Part shown: in pieces, positions 16,577 through 24,960 of the stretch | Numbering within the stretch: position 1 is the stretch's first letter | Layout of the letters: each line of letters opens with the position of its first letter | Assembly: GCA_965262595.1 (NCBI GenBank) | Contig: OZ253548.1 | Coordinates: 62,001 to 126,000, forward strand | Source: CATQHB01 sp965262595 | GTDB lineage: Bacteria; Chloroflexota; Dehalococcoidia; Lucifugimonadales; UBA3495 | Length of the DNA: 64,000 nucleotides | Reading direction: 5' to 3' | Made by a program: the position numbers and the translations under genes | Notes under the pieces: generated by a model | Told to the model about the DNA's origin: nothing | What the model saw: the letters and a program-made list of their open reading frames with translations, nothing else | Databases searched by the model: none

Positions 16577-18025
16577 ATGGGACTGAGGAAGCTACTTGCC
16601 AAGCCATTGTCGGGTTACCCGGGCGGTTACAAGCAGATGCGCCGCGGTACACAGGGTGTGGAGCAGACTCCCCCCTTCCAGCAGCCCGACGACCTTAGCG
16701 ACCGCCGCAGCCGCATCCCGCCCACCGGCTACCGGGAATATTGGTACCCGGCTTTGCCCGAAAAGGACGTAAAGGGGGACAAGCCGTCAATTCTGCGGAT
16801 GCTGGGTACCGACGTGGTTTTCTTTCGGGACCGGGAGGGTGTGGTACAGGCTCTGCTGGACTGGTGTCCCCATCGGGCGGTCTATCTGTCAATGGGACGC
16901 TGCTACTACCCCGGCTTTGTAACCTGTCCCTATCATGGCGCCACTTTCGACGGTGACGGGAATTGTGTGGCCTTTCTGACCGAGGGACCCGATTCCAAGA
17001 TGGTCGGCGCTCCGGGTATGAAGGCCCGCAAGTTCCCCACGGTGACGATTAAGGGAATGGTTTTTGTCTGGATGGGCGATGGTTTGCCGGTGGCCCCCGA
17101 GGAGGACATTCCGCCGGAAATGTTTGAGGAACACAACATTAACCGGCCGGTCTTCACCATGTTCGATTGCAACTGGGTGTTGGTGCTGGAAAACACGATG
17201 GACGCCCATAACGCCTTTATGGTGCATCGGGACTCGGTGCGGATATTGAAGAGCCGGCTGGGCGGCAGACCGCGTACGCCCCTGGGCTACCGGGTCAACA
17301 TTGTTAATAACAAGACGGTTCATTACCAGCCGGGTGAGGGAAAGTCCAGCGTAGAGAAGTATTATTACGACGAGGACGGGAAAATCCCCTACCAGATGTT
17401 CTACCCAGGAGTAGATGGTGTATGGCCGCTGAGCCGGTGGCGGCTGTTGTGGACCTGGTTCTTTGACCGAAAAGCCCGCAAACAGGGCCAAACCCCGGGC
17501 CGGGTCCGTCCTCCCCAGGCCGACGCAGCGAGCGTTAACGAATGGAATGGCACTCGCCTACCCGGAATGTCCCGAACCGGCGGGAACAATGCCTTTTTCC
17601 GCAGTACCCGCTGGCCGGTGCCGGTGGAGGAAAACCTTACTCGAATGGTTTACCTCAACGTGGAGCGTTATGGCCGCCGACCAAACCCTCTGCGCCGTCT
17701 GTGGAGTGCGGTAAGCTGGCCCTATCGAAATTGGGAATTGAACTTCAACTTCCGAAATCAGGACTACGACGCCGAGAAGTACGTCCAATACGACAAGCCG
17801 GAGTATCTGTCTTCCACCGATTCGGTAGTGGTAGCGATGCGCCGGTTGTTTGTGGAACACGCCCGAGACGTGCAGCGGCGGCGGGGGCGGGAAGAGGAGC
17901 TGCCGGAAAGCTGGGAGGAAACCCCGGCGGAACAATTGGTGCGGGAAGGCGACGCGAAGGTTGCAGCGTCCAGCGAGACTTTCGACGTGGAACGCCTGAA
18001 TGAGGAGCTGCTCCGAAGGGTTTAG
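16577..18025 (+). CDS. Rieske [2Fe-2S] ring-hydroxylating oxygenase, alpha-type
   Basis: A 482-residue Rieske oxygenase. The cluster ligands are Cys97, His99, Cys117 and His120 (CPHR and CPYHG). The catalytic iron site is in ENTMDAHNAFMVHRDS, with Asp209, His211 and His217; the Asp-His spacing is one residue shorter than the common D-x2-H pattern. The N-terminal Rieske domain is followed by a long C-terminal substrate domain, as in single-component or alpha-only oxygenases of the phenylpropionate/pheophorbide oxygenase types. An AGAGGAGAAG site precedes the ATG. The BenD-like dehydrogenase lies upstream. No ferredoxin, reductase or beta subunit is linked, so electron supply must come from elsewhere. 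Confidence 0.9.
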   Translation: MGLRKLLAKPLSGYPGGYKQMRRGTQGVEQTPPFQQPDDLSDRRSRIPPTGYREYWYPALPEKDVKGDKPSILRMLGTDVVFFRDREGVVQALLDWCPHRAVYLSMGRCYYPGFVTCPYHGATFDGDGNCVAFLTEGPDSKMVGAPGMKARKFPTVTIKGMVFVWMGDGLPVAPEEDIPPEMFEEHNINRPVFTMFDCNWVLVLENTMDAHNAFMVHRDSVRILKSRLGGRPRTPLGYRVNIVNNKTVHYQPGEGKSSVEKYYYDEDGKIPYQMFYPGVDGVWPLSRWRLLWTWFFDRKARKQGQTPGRVRPPQADAASVNEWNGTRLPGMSRTGGNNAFFRSTRWPVPVEENLTRMVYLNVERYGRRPNPLRRLWSAVSWPYRNWELNFNFRNQDYDAEKYVQYDKPEYLSSTDSVVVAMRRLFVEHARDVQRRRGREEELPESWEETPAEQLVREGDAKVAASSETFDVERLNEELLRRV

Positions 18026-18362
18026 TCTAAAGCTGGTTACTATTGATTACGGGCGCCGGGCGAAGCAGGTATCCAAGGCTTCACCCGACGCTGTTTTCGT
18101 TTTTGCTATGGCATTTGTCGTGCGACGCGGCCGTCATCTATCCTTCAAGCTGGCAGGGCGGGCTGCGGTCTCCCAAGAGCTAAAAGTTTCATGGACTTGG
18201 AATAGCCGGCAGTTCCGGTCTCCACGTTACCACCTCCGGTCGGGGGAGCTATCACGGACTCCGGCCTGCTGTATTGAAAATAACCCTTTCAACTCCATAT
18301 CATACTTTTGGCTGGAAAACTTGTCGTATTTGGGCGCGGCCGCTCTCGGCAGCGTCTGCTGC
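18026..18362. other. Convergent intergenic region
   Basis: A 337-base gap between the converging Rieske and LLM genes. The open frame 18000-18434 on the plus strand overlaps both neighbours and has no family features. No clear terminator hairpin was found. Confidence 0.5.
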
Positions 18363-19700
18363 TTAATTCCGCTGCTTTTCTCTGGCCTCGGTATAGCGGT
18401 TTGGTGGTATCGGCAGTCCCAGGTTGCCGTGTAAGGTATCCGATTCGTACTCGGTGCGGAAAATGCCCCGCTCCTTCAAGAGAGGCAAAACCTGGTCAAT
18501 AAAATCATGGAATCCAGCGGGCAACACGGCGTTGTTGACCATGAACCCGTCCGCCGCCCCGGCTTCAAACCACGCCTGCATCGTATCCGCTACCTGGGTC
18601 GGCGTGCCGATAAACCCGTGGCGCGGCGTGGTCGTTCGCAGCGCTAACTGGCGGAGCGACAGGTTCTCGTCTTTGGCTAGTTGTTTCAGCCGGTCGGTGG
18701 CGCTTTCCCAGCCATTGCGCCCGTAATCGCCCAGGTCGGGGAAGGGTTCATCCAGTTCAAACTGGGTGAAGTCCAGGTCATTGAAATAGCGGCCCAGATA
18801 GTTAAGGGCGTCGCCAATCACCACCAGGTCGGCGATTTCCTGGTACTTGGCGTCTGCTTCCTCGGCTGTCCGGCCCACGATGGGAGAACAACCAGGGAGA
18901 ATCAGGATATCTTCGGGTTTGCGGCCGTGTTCCGCCGCCCGGCCCTTTACGTCGTCATAGAAATCTTTGGCTGCTTTTATCGACGGCTGGCCGGTAAATA
19001 TTACATCGGCTTGACGCGCGGCGAATCCTCGCCCGGCCTCCGACGACCCGGCTTGAATCAATACCGGACGGCCCTGCCTGGAGCGGGAAATATTTAACGG
19101 CCCCTGGACCGAGTAAAACTCGCCCTGGTAATTGACCCGATGCATTTTGGCTGGGTCGAAAAACACCCCCTGCTCCTTGTCGAAAACGAAGGCGTCGTCC
19201 TCCCAGGAATCCCACAAACCCTTGGTAATCTCCAGGAACTCATCGGCCATTTGGTAGCGCAGGTCGTGGGCCGGGTGTTCGGGCCGGTTATAATTCAGGG
19301 CGGAGCCTTCCAGCGGAGAAGTTACGATGTTCCAGCCGGCTCGGCCGCCGCTGATATGATCGATGGAGGAAAATTGACGGGCCACGGTGTACGGGTCGCT
19401 ATAGGTGGTGGACAGGGTTGCCGCCAAGCCAATGTGGGTGGTATCCATCGCCAGTGCGGCAAGCAGAGTCAACGGCTCAAAGCGGTTAAGGAAGATGGGA
19501 TGGGACTTTTCGGTTATATACAATCCATCCCCAAAGAAAACGAAATCCAGCTTGGACGCTTCGGCCTTGCGAGTCAATCCCCGATAGTATTCCAGGTTTA
19601 TCGGGCCATCGGGGACTGCTTCCCGATGCCGCCAGGATGCCATGTTGCTGCCGGTCCCCGAGAAGAATGCCCCGATTCGTAACTTGGGCTGAATGCTCAT
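18363..19700 (-). CDS. FMN-dependent monooxygenase, NtaA/SnaA/DszA type
   Basis: A 445-residue LLM enzyme of the nitrilotriacetate monooxygenase group, which includes desulfurisation and dimethyl-sulfide monooxygenases. Diagnostic segments are ISGGRAGWNIVTSP, the long insertion with Asn-Tyr-Asn-Arg and ADEFLEITKGLWDSWEDDAF, and VLIQAGSSEAGRGFAARQAD. Its start codon overlaps the stop of the LLM gene upstream (ATGA), so translation is coupled. Members use reduced FMN supplied by a separate NAD(P)H:flavin reductase, which is not encoded nearby. C-N or C-S bond oxidation is the typical chemistry; the actual substrate is unknown. Confidence 0.92.
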   Translation of the reverse strand: MSIQPKLRIGAFFSGTGSNMASWRHREAVPDGPINLEYYRGLTRKAEASKLDFVFFGDGLYITEKSHPIFLNRFEPLTLLAALAMDTTHIGLAATLSTTYSDPYTVARQFSSIDHISGGRAGWNIVTSPLEGSALNYNRPEHPAHDLRYQMADEFLEITKGLWDSWEDDAFVFDKEQGVFFDPAKMHRVNYQGEFYSVQGPLNISRSRQGRPVLIQAGSSEAGRGFAARQADVIFTGQPSIKAAKDFYDDVKGRAAEHGRKPEDILILPGCSPIVGRTAEEADAKYQEIADLVVIGDALNYLGRYFNDLDFTQFELDEPFPDLGDYGRNGWESATDRLKQLAKDENLSLRQLALRTTTPRHGFIGTPTQVADTMQAWFEAGAADGFMVNNAVLPAGFHDFIDQVLPLLKERGIFRTEYESDTLHGNLGLPIPPNRYTEAREKQRN

Positions 19701-20746
19701 ATTTCCCTCATCTGGCTTAACAGTTCCCGGCTGAGTAATTCATAGGAGTGCAGGCGTTTCGAAAAATCTCGGATCGCGGTCACGGCGAATATTTCGCCAA
19801 CCCCATAGGACTGGCTGATTGCCTCCAGTTTTTGCCCAACGGTATGGGGTGAGCCGTGAATGACGTTGGCCGGTTGTACTTCATAGGTAAAGCCTTCGCC
19901 GGACTGTTGTCCAAACTCCTGGGCGGCCTCAACGGAAAACACGGTATAGGTTCGCCCACTTTCCAGCCTGATCCGCACCACGTGAATTTCCGAGGCATAT
20001 CCTCCGGCCTCCGCATCGGTTTCCGCCACAATGACCGGAAGGGCGAGCATTGCCTGGGGCGTCTGGTGAACATTGCCGTGGGAGTTGTCAAACCGGCTGA
20101 AGTAGGTGTCAATTGCCAACCGCATCTCATCCTCATCGCCGTTCAAGAACAGGGCAAACACGTAGGGCATCGCCAGTTCGGCGGCCAATTGGGCGCTGGA
20201 AGCCGTGGCTCCCAGCAGAAACAGATCTGCCGGTTGGGGAGGCAGCGGCGTGGCCGTCAGACCCTGGAGAGGGTGCCCTTTTTCCAATCGGTTATGCAGG
20301 AACTGTTTCAGCTCTACCAGTTTTTCGTGCAGGGGCCGGGTTTCGGAGCCTGACTGGGGTTGCAGTTGGGGCCGCAGTGCTTGAGTCGAGCGGGGCATTC
20401 CTCCGGGTCCCCGACCGATTCCCAGGTCCACTCGGCCCGGGGCCAGGGAAGCCAGAACGTTGAAGTTTTCGGCCACCTTATACGGGCTGTAGTGCTGCAA
20501 CATTACGCCGCCGGAGCCAATACGGATTCGGTCGGTCCGGGCCAGCAGATGGGAAATCAGCACTTCCGGCGATGAACCCATATTCCGGTTGGAGCTATGA
20601 TGCTCGGCCACCCAAAACCGATGGTAGCCCCATTCCTCCGCCTTTTGTGCCAGCTTGACGGTGTGCTGCAACGCCTCGGCGGCGGTTTCGTTGTCCGCCA
20701 TCGGGCTTTGGTCCAGGATGCTGAGCTTCAGTAGCTTGTTTTCCAT
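19697..20746 (-). CDS. LLM class flavin-dependent oxidoreductase, MsnO8-like
   Basis: A 349-residue luciferase-like protein. The ATG at 20746 is chosen because the family start (KLSILDQSPMADNETAAEAL) lies just after it and GGAG sits a few bases upstream; the frame extends further without support. Features are YHRFWVAEHHSSNRNMGSSP, the GGVMLQHYSPYKVAE segment and GRVDLGIGRGPGG. This subgroup is often annotated as MsnO8-type. It is the first gene of a two-gene operon with the NtaA-type enzyme, overlapping it by four bases. The two probably act on one substrate or in one pathway (inference). Confidence 0.9.
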   Translation of the reverse strand: MENKLLKLSILDQSPMADNETAAEALQHTVKLAQKAEEWGYHRFWVAEHHSSNRNMGSSPEVLISHLLARTDRIRIGSGGVMLQHYSPYKVAENFNVLASLAPGRVDLGIGRGPGGMPRSTQALRPQLQPQSGSETRPLHEKLVELKQFLHNRLEKGHPLQGLTATPLPPQPADLFLLGATASSAQLAAELAMPYVFALFLNGDEDEMRLAIDTYFSRFDNSHGNVHQTPQAMLALPVIVAETDAEAGGYASEIHVVRIRLESGRTYTVFSVEAAQEFGQQSGEGFTYEVQPANVIHGSPHTVGQKLEAISQSYGVGEIFAVTAIRDFSKRLHSYELLSRELLSQMREI

Positions 20747-21116
20747 AAACTCCGGTCGGTTAGGGCTAAGTCGTACGTTAAGGAGACCGGTCTTTGCCCC
20801 GGATAGACCGATTACATTGCCAGTCCAGCCAGGCGTTGTTGCCACGGCTTTTCAATTGAACCTTGCACTTAGGGACTTTACCCGATTTTATCATACTTGG
20901 CCCAGGGCGATGCAGGTGGTCGGCGCTCATTAGTCGGGGCTTAAATTGGGATCCGGCGCCCAACCGGGTTCCGTAGAATTATCAACTGCGGGGAGCTCAA
21001 ATATGCTATATTAGGACGTTGAAAGCATGGCGGCCCGTCCCGTTAGTTAAACTAATTTGAGATTCTCTCCAGTCTTTTGAGTTATTACTCAAGTGTCTGC
21101 CAGGAAGGAGTTTATG
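20747..21116. other. Divergent intergenic region
   Basis: A 370-base gap between the LLM operon and the 627-aa gene. It contains an extended -10 candidate at 21004-21012. Nothing else is recognised. Confidence 0.5.
21004..21012 (+). promoter_or_regulatory. Possible extended -10 element for the 627-aa gene
   Basis: TGCTATATT, a TGn-type extended -10, about 105 bases before the start at 21117. The same nine bases occur on the minus strand at 29646-29638, before the 158-aa gene. Confidence 0.35.
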
Positions 21117-23000
21117 ATGGCGAGCCGAAGCCCGGCAGAGGGCCGGAGTCAAGACAACGTGAGTTTGTTGCTTGGCCTGGCGGCGATCACAGAACGATTC
21201 GGAGATGGCTATCTCGCTTCGGTGGTTCGGCGCGCCCTGGATTCCCGGAGGCAAGTGTCCGAGGTTGCCAGAAGCGCCCTGGATGCGGCAATCGTAACCA
21301 GTGAAGTTAGAGTTCAAGGCGGAGGTTTCCGACCCCAAAACGTAAATCGAGCGCCGTCTTATCAGCTCCAGGCCCCGGTCATTCACGCGATGAGCCGATC
21401 GGGGGAACTGGTCGGAGCCGTCCTGAGAATCTGGGCGGAATCCCAACAGGAACTACGGGAATTGGCGGTTCAGCGCCTGCAAGAAATGGGTCATCCGACC
21501 AATGGACCGGACTTTGCTGGCGGATGTTTCCGGGGTGTTTGGGATTTGGATACCTGGGAAAGCGAGCGGAATCGGATTTCGGAAGAAAGCAGCCAGGTTG
21601 ATTCGAAGGACTTGGGGTTGATGCTGTGCTATCTGTCGGGGAAAGCGCCCCCAATTTTGGAGCACGGGAAGCATGAGTCGGAGATTTCGTCGGACGAGAC
21701 TTTAATGGACGGTACCGGCGTGGACTTTGCCCGCTGGCAGGGGATGCTGCGAACGATGCCACCGGATGTTGTCCAATGGGAGGAGGCAAGGGCATTTGCC
21801 GTCGCCGTGCTGGAAATCGCCGAAACCAAAGAGCAGGAACTTAGACAGGCATCGGTAAACGCCCTGAATGAGAGCATCGCCAACATCCGGGGGCAATTCA
21901 GCGAGGAGTTGGACTATCTGGAATGGGACATTAGCTCCTGGTTGGCGGCGACCACTACCGACCCAGCCGTGGCCGCCCGAGGCCTGGAGCTGGCTGAGGA
22001 GCTGAATGCCATATTCGTTGAGTATCGCCCGGTCCGTGAAATGGCCCCGATCCGGAGCGAAGAACAGAGCCGCGCTGCCCGGCGCGCCGAGTTGGAGACG
22101 GAAGTATTGGCTGCCCTGGGCCGGCTGCAGGGGTTCTTGTCCGACATCCCTGCCCCGCACGGTGGCGAAGAAACGGAGCAGGAGGCGGACCCTCACCTGA
22201 CGCAGCAATCGGGGCAGGCAACCGACCCTAACTCGACGCAGCAGTCGGAGCGGGAGCCGGCTTCCGGCAGTGTCCCACCAACGGCCCGTGAGGCTATCGA
22301 TGCTTCGGGAGAGACCCCGGAATCGCGGTCTGCTGCCGAACCAAGTCAAGGAACTCATGCCGGGTCGGGTTATAACGGGCAGGCTGCGGCGCTTCTTGGT
22401 GAGGCTTATGCCAAACTCCGGGTTGAGAATGATTGCTTTCGTGAAGAGCTTGAGTCTTTGAAGGCAGACCTGCATGCCTCGAAGAATAATGAAAAGGGAT
22501 GGCACGAGCTTTACCTGGCGGCCTGTAAGGGTCCCGAGGCTGCCGGTGAGGACTTTTTGCCCACGGATGTGAACGAAGCGGTCGCCCAGGCCGAGAAAAA
22601 CTTTCCCGATGAGCTTTTGTTCCAGCTAAACTCCCGGTCATGGACCAAGAATAATCCATTCAATGACCCGAAGGCGGTACTGGACGCCCTGGAATGGTTG
22701 GCTACTACCTATTACCGGTCGCGGCGTGGGGAAATTAGCGTGCCGAAACTTGATGATTCCCTCTACGAGTTCTGCCGGTGGAAGTATGTCAGCAGCCAGA
22801 GTGAGGTCACGATGGGCCAGTTCGAGGACTCATACGTGACCCGAGTGAATGGCAAGCCGTACCGTCTGGAGGAGCATATCGGCAAGGGAAGCGACAAAGA
22901 CCCGGTTAATACTATCAGAATTGCTTTTAACTGGGACAAGGAACGGCAACAAGTCATCATCGGGTATATCGGCCAACACCAGCGGACCGAGGCCACCTGA
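21117..23000 (+). CDS. Large protein of unknown function, 627 aa
   Basis: No family is recognised with confidence. The start is set at ATG 21117, with AAGGAG 6 bases upstream; ATG 21114 is the alternative. The first 330 residues look helical and acidic, with repeated short helices. Residues about 340-400 are low-complexity, rich in Glu, Gln, Ser, Thr and Pro, with a twice-repeated Asp-Pro-x-x-Thr-Gln-Gln-Ser unit. A short coiled-coil-like stretch (LRVENDCFREELESLKADL) follows. The last 125 residues form a compact-looking domain ending in VNTIRIAFNWDKERQQVIIG and Tyr-Ile-Gly-Gln-His. From memory, this ending resembles the C-terminus of other unannotated bacterial proteins. There is no signal peptide or membrane segment. 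It stands alone between unrelated genes. Confidence 0.75.
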   Translation: MASRSPAEGRSQDNVSLLLGLAAITERFGDGYLASVVRRALDSRRQVSEVARSALDAAIVTSEVRVQGGGFRPQNVNRAPSYQLQAPVIHAMSRSGELVGAVLRIWAESQQELRELAVQRLQEMGHPTNGPDFAGGCFRGVWDLDTWESERNRISEESSQVDSKDLGLMLCYLSGKAPPILEHGKHESEISSDETLMDGTGVDFARWQGMLRTMPPDVVQWEEARAFAVAVLEIAETKEQELRQASVNALNESIANIRGQFSEELDYLEWDISSWLAATTTDPAVAARGLELAEELNAIFVEYRPVREMAPIRSEEQSRAARRAELETEVLAALGRLQGFLSDIPAPHGGEETEQEADPHLTQQSGQATDPNSTQQSEREPASGSVPPTAREAIDASGETPESRSAAEPSQGTHAGSGYNGQAAALLGEAYAKLRVENDCFREELESLKADLHASKNNEKGWHELYLAACKGPEAAGEDFLPTDVNEAVAQAEKNFPDELLFQLNSRSWTKNNPFNDPKAVLDALEWLATTYYRSRRGEISVPKLDDSLYEFCRWKYVSSQSEVTMGQFEDSYVTRVNGKPYRLEEHIGKGSDKDPVNTIRIAFNWDKERQQVIIGYIGQHQRTEAT

Positions 23001-23162
23001 TATTCAGGAACATTGGGCGGTTCCGGCTGCGTCGCCCAACCATTCGTCAACTCGAACAACCCCGCTTTAACCGTTAAACCCCGGTGTTCAGGATGGCTGC
23101 CGCAGCTTTTGAGCGGCCGTGACAGCGCCGGCGAATCCCCCGGCTTATTGTCCCGGGCCGGC

Positions 23163-23489
23163 TTATTTAGCCCGGTCCCGGGCCAGAAAGCCCATCTCGT
23201 GAACGTGGTCGGCCAGTTGCCGGGCTTGGTCCGATCCTTCCCCGCGAATCCGCAGACCCATTACGTGGCTGATGTTATACATACACATGGGGTTGCTCAG
23301 CACGAAGGCCTTGGCTTCCCTGATGCCCAGCAGCGCCTCATAAGGCAAGCGTAATATCGGGTCAATCATTTGCTCGAACTCTTCCGAACTTCCTATGTTG
23401 CCGATGTTGTATTTGTGGTCACAGTGCATTCCGTTGGATAACACGACGGTTACCACCAGGGTATCCATTCTCCGTACTTCTATTGCCAT
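23163..23489 (-). CDS. Uncharacterised 108-aa protein
   Basis: A 108-residue protein with no recognised family. It opens with a beta-strand-rich segment (MDTLVVTVVLSNGMHCDHKY), then a mixed helical part with a Cys-Met-Tyr-Asn-Ile-Ser stretch, and ends in a charged tail. A weak AGGA site lies about 9 bases before the ATG. It converges with the 627-aa gene and stands 250 bases upstream of the NHL-protein terminator. No promoter is evident. Coding is plausible but not proven. Confidence 0.5.
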   Translation of the reverse strand: MAIEVRRMDTLVVTVVLSNGMHCDHKYNIGNIGSSEEFEQMIDPILRLPYEALLGIREAKAFVLSNPMCMYNISHVMGLRIRGEGSDQARQLADHVHEMGFLARDRAK

Positions 23490-23652
23490 GTCGCCACGTC
23501 CTAAACAAAAACTGAAAGAGACAATGCAGGCCCAGCCCGCTTTGATTCAATGATAGTTAAATCCAAAGCCTCCTATTTGGCAGGCCATGACCTAAACTGA
23601 AGCTAAACGGGGAGTATTACGCCGGAGTGATGTAAAGAACATACCAAAAACC

Positions 23653-23697
23653 AATCACCCCTCCGCTCCGACACAAACTGCCGGTGGAGGGGTGATT
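23653..23697 (-). terminator. Rho-independent terminator after the NHL gene
   Basis: A 12-bp perfect stem (AATCACCCCTCC / GGAGGGGTGATT). On the minus strand it is followed by GGTTTTTGG, a short T-tract. It lies 38 bases past the stop of the NHL-repeat gene. Confidence 0.75.
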
Positions 23698-23735
23698 CTC
23701 TTGGCGATTCCAGGTATGGGGTAAGCTAGCTAATC

Positions 23736-24782
23736 TTACAGACGCGCTCCATCGTACATCCCAACGAAGAAAGGGGATATCTTCCGGTAAATCTGTACCC
23801 GGTTGCGCTGGGAATCCACGATGAATATCCGATCCTGGTCGTCAACCTCTACGCCGATCGGCCCGCGCAGGAACCTTTCCCTTTCCAGACCCTGGGCAAT
23901 CTCCCGTTGCAGGCGCATATCCGGGTTGGCGTCCAGCTTGGTCTCGCCCCACTTGGACAAAGTTGCATCACCGAGTATGACGGCGATAAACAGGCCGTTG
24001 CTGTCGAAAACCTGCACCCGGTCGTTGTCCCAGTCGGCAACGTAGATTATTCCTTCCCGGTCAACGGCAACATCGGTGGGGTGCTTCAACTCGCCCTCTT
24101 TCGAGCCGGTAGTGCCGAACTTCATCAGGAAATTGCCTTCCGAGTCAAACTTCTGGATACGGTCGTTGCGCCAGTCGGCCACATAGATATTCCCGTCGGC
24201 GTCAAGGTCAATGCCCCAGGGCATATTCAGTTCTCCGTCGCCGGTTCCGAAGCTGCCGAAGGAAGAAATGTACTTGCCGTCCTTGGTGTACTTCTGGACC
24301 CGGTTGTTGCCCGTATCCACCAGGAACACGTTGTCGTCAACATCAAAGTGGATGCCGGACGGCTGGTTGAACTCGCCGTCGCCGTCGCCGACAACGCCCC
24401 AGGACCCCAGCCAATCGCCATCCTTGGAGAATATGGCAACCCGGTTGAGCCACTCGTCGGTTACATACAGGTTCTCGTCGCTGTCCAGCGCGATGGAAGT
24501 AGGCCAGACCAGGGAACCGTCGGCGGCGTTCTCCCCGGAGTCCATCAGCTCGCCGCCCAAGCGGCCGCCATTACCAATTTCGCCGATATATTCCTCACCC
24601 ACGGTGCAGACGGTTATCCGCTTGGAATCGGCTCGGTAGTCGTAGGCCCGGCTGACCACGTACATAATGTCGTCGGCGCCTCGGGCCAGCGAAACCGGGT
24701 TTTTGAAGCCCGGACCGGCTTCCTCGCCTCGTCCTATTGTGTGGGTGTAACGAAAAGTTGCACCTTGAATCTCAGTCGTCAT
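23736..24782 (-). CDS. NHL-repeat beta-propeller protein
   Basis: A 348-residue protein made almost wholly of NHL repeats, each about 45 residues, with the recurring pattern Gly-x-[Ile/Leu]-Tyr-Val-[Ala/Val]-Asp and Asn-x-Arg-[Ile/Val]-Gln-x-[Phe/Tyr]. About six repeats can be counted, enough for one six-bladed propeller. ATG 24782 is preferred over the GTG two codons upstream because of the GAGGTG site. There is no signal peptide, unlike many extracellular NHL proteins. It lies 178 bases downstream of the DUF1501 gene and could be the last gene of that operon; the first gene pair may have lost or never had such a partner. NHL propellers usually bind proteins or ligands and some are lyases or lactonases. 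Confidence 0.88.
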   Translation of the reverse strand: MTTEIQGATFRYTHTIGRGEEAGPGFKNPVSLARGADDIMYVVSRAYDYRADSKRITVCTVGEEYIGEIGNGGRLGGELMDSGENAADGSLVWPTSIALDSDENLYVTDEWLNRVAIFSKDGDWLGSWGVVGDGDGEFNQPSGIHFDVDDNVFLVDTGNNRVQKYTKDGKYISSFGSFGTGDGELNMPWGIDLDADGNIYVADWRNDRIQKFDSEGNFLMKFGTTGSKEGELKHPTDVAVDREGIIYVADWDNDRVQVFDSNGLFIAVILGDATLSKWGETKLDANPDMRLQREIAQGLERERFLRGPIGVEVDDQDRIFIVDSQRNRVQIYRKISPFFVGMYDGARL

Positions 24783-24960
24783 TCTCACCTCTAATTAGAG
24801 CGAACAGGCCGCTCCGGTACCGTTTCGACAACAATACTCCAAGTCGGTTTATCAGCCGACCAAAACAGTCCGAACTTTGCTGCTTCGCAATCAATCCGAA
24901 AAATTGGGGACAAAGAGAAAAGCGCCCCTGAAGACGCTCTTCCCTTGTGATCACCGGTGC

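Noticed and set aside
18000..18434. A 144-codon frame between the Rieske and LLM genes
   Set aside because: Overlaps both genes, no ribosome site, and mixed composition with no similarity to a family.
23907..24794. A 295-codon open frame on the plus strand
   Set aside because: Antisense to the NHL-repeat gene; its apparent repeats mirror the NHL repeats.
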